Assembly (NCBI GenBank): GCA_019925795.1
Contig: CM034305.1
Location: 68,064,573 to 68,128,572, forward strand
Source: Dendrobium chrysotoxum
Lineage: Eukaryota > Streptophyta > Magnoliopsida > Asparagales > Orchidaceae
Direction: 5' to 3'
DNA: 64,000 bases
How positions within the stretch are numbered: position 1 is the first letter of the stretch; each line of letters opens with the position of its first letter. Of this stretch, positions 63,465-64,000 are shown piece after piece. The position numbers and the translations under genes were made by a program. The notes beneath the pieces were generated by a model that worked only from the letters and a program-made list of their open reading frames with translations, was not told the DNA's origin and made no database searches.

Positions 63465-64000
63465 CTAAAAAATATCATGATTTAATTATACTAATTTTTT
63501 ATAATTTTTGGACACTGATGCAAATCCTTAATAAATTGATATTTGTCGATACTAGTGGAGATTTTAGGATCGTTAGGTATCCGTTTTGCAAATCGATTTT
63601 ATCAAATTTTTTTAAATAAAATGAGCTATTATATATATATATATTTTTTAATTTTTTAAGCCCCAAAAATTTTTTATACAATTTAATATTAAAAATTAAA
63701 TAAATTATACTATTATATTATTATTATTTTAATCTAAATATCTTATTTCATTACCTAAGCCTTTAATTTCCTAATTTCATTTTCCTACAGCTAATAGGGA
63801 ACCAAAAATAAAAATAAAAGAGAAATTAGAATAAATATAAGGAGAGAGAAAAGAAAATTTAAGATTTGGAGACCATAGAGCAATTTTTGTCCATTGACCC
63901 TATTGAAAAATTTGCTCATCTCATAGTAAGGAATCATTGCTCTATTTTTAATTTCAATAATTTGATATTTTTTATATTTTTTTATCAAATTTATATTTCT
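63465..64000. repeat. Large direct repeat, right copy (runs to window end)
   Basis: This is the partner of 62270-62870, diverged by substitutions and small indels. It continues to the last base, so its right end is outside the window. The open frames across it are A/T-rich artefacts. Confidence 0.7.

Overview
This is nuclear DNA from a flowering plant. The evidence is spliced genes with GT-AG introns of up to 11.7 kb, plant-specific gene families (class I formin, cytosolic GH1 beta-glucosidase, MRL7-type plastid protein, GPAT9) and dense plant-style transposons (RTE and L1 LINEs, solo LTRs, a tRNA-derived SINE, Mutator-, hAT- and PIF/Harbinger-like MITEs). The GC-rich first exon of the formin and the TE mixture would suit a non-grass monocot or an early-diverging angiosperm, but that placement is only a weak inference.

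Layout. 1-6.0 kb: repeats, including a 3.3 kb LTR-like element and a MULE-type MITE with an exact 9-bp target duplication. 6.08-15.6 kb (+): the last three exons of a GPAT9-type glycerol-3-phosphate acyltransferase; the final 9.15 kb intron holds nested LTR-like elements. 16.9-21.4 kb (-): a complete four-exon class I formin of 869 aa, tail-to-tail with GPAT9. 21.4-25.7 kb: AT-rich intergenic DNA with a SINE and a Tourist-like MITE. 25.7-55.2 kb (-): one 13-exon beta-glucosidase gene (BGLU42 type, 484 aa) spread over 29.5 kb. Its 11.7 kb last intron carries an RTE LINE interrupted by a solo LTR, and an L1 LINE interrupted by a 4.75 kb LTR-like element. 57.0-60.2 kb (-): a complete four-exon MRL7/SVR4-type gene (334 aa) for chloroplast biogenesis. 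60.2-64 kb: AT-rich intergenic DNA with large diverged direct repeats.

The three complete genes assemble in frame across every proposed splice junction, with lengths divisible by three, so they look functional despite the transposon load. The genes belong to unrelated pathways (glycerolipid synthesis, actin nucleation, glucoside hydrolysis, plastid transcription) and form no functional cluster. No novel protein system was found. The most unusual signal is a family of long, non-coding LTR-like elements (four copies, all on the + strand) that carry short hairpins whose stems appear to be kept by compensatory changes, including an array of about eleven mini-hairpins near 9.2-9.85 kb.
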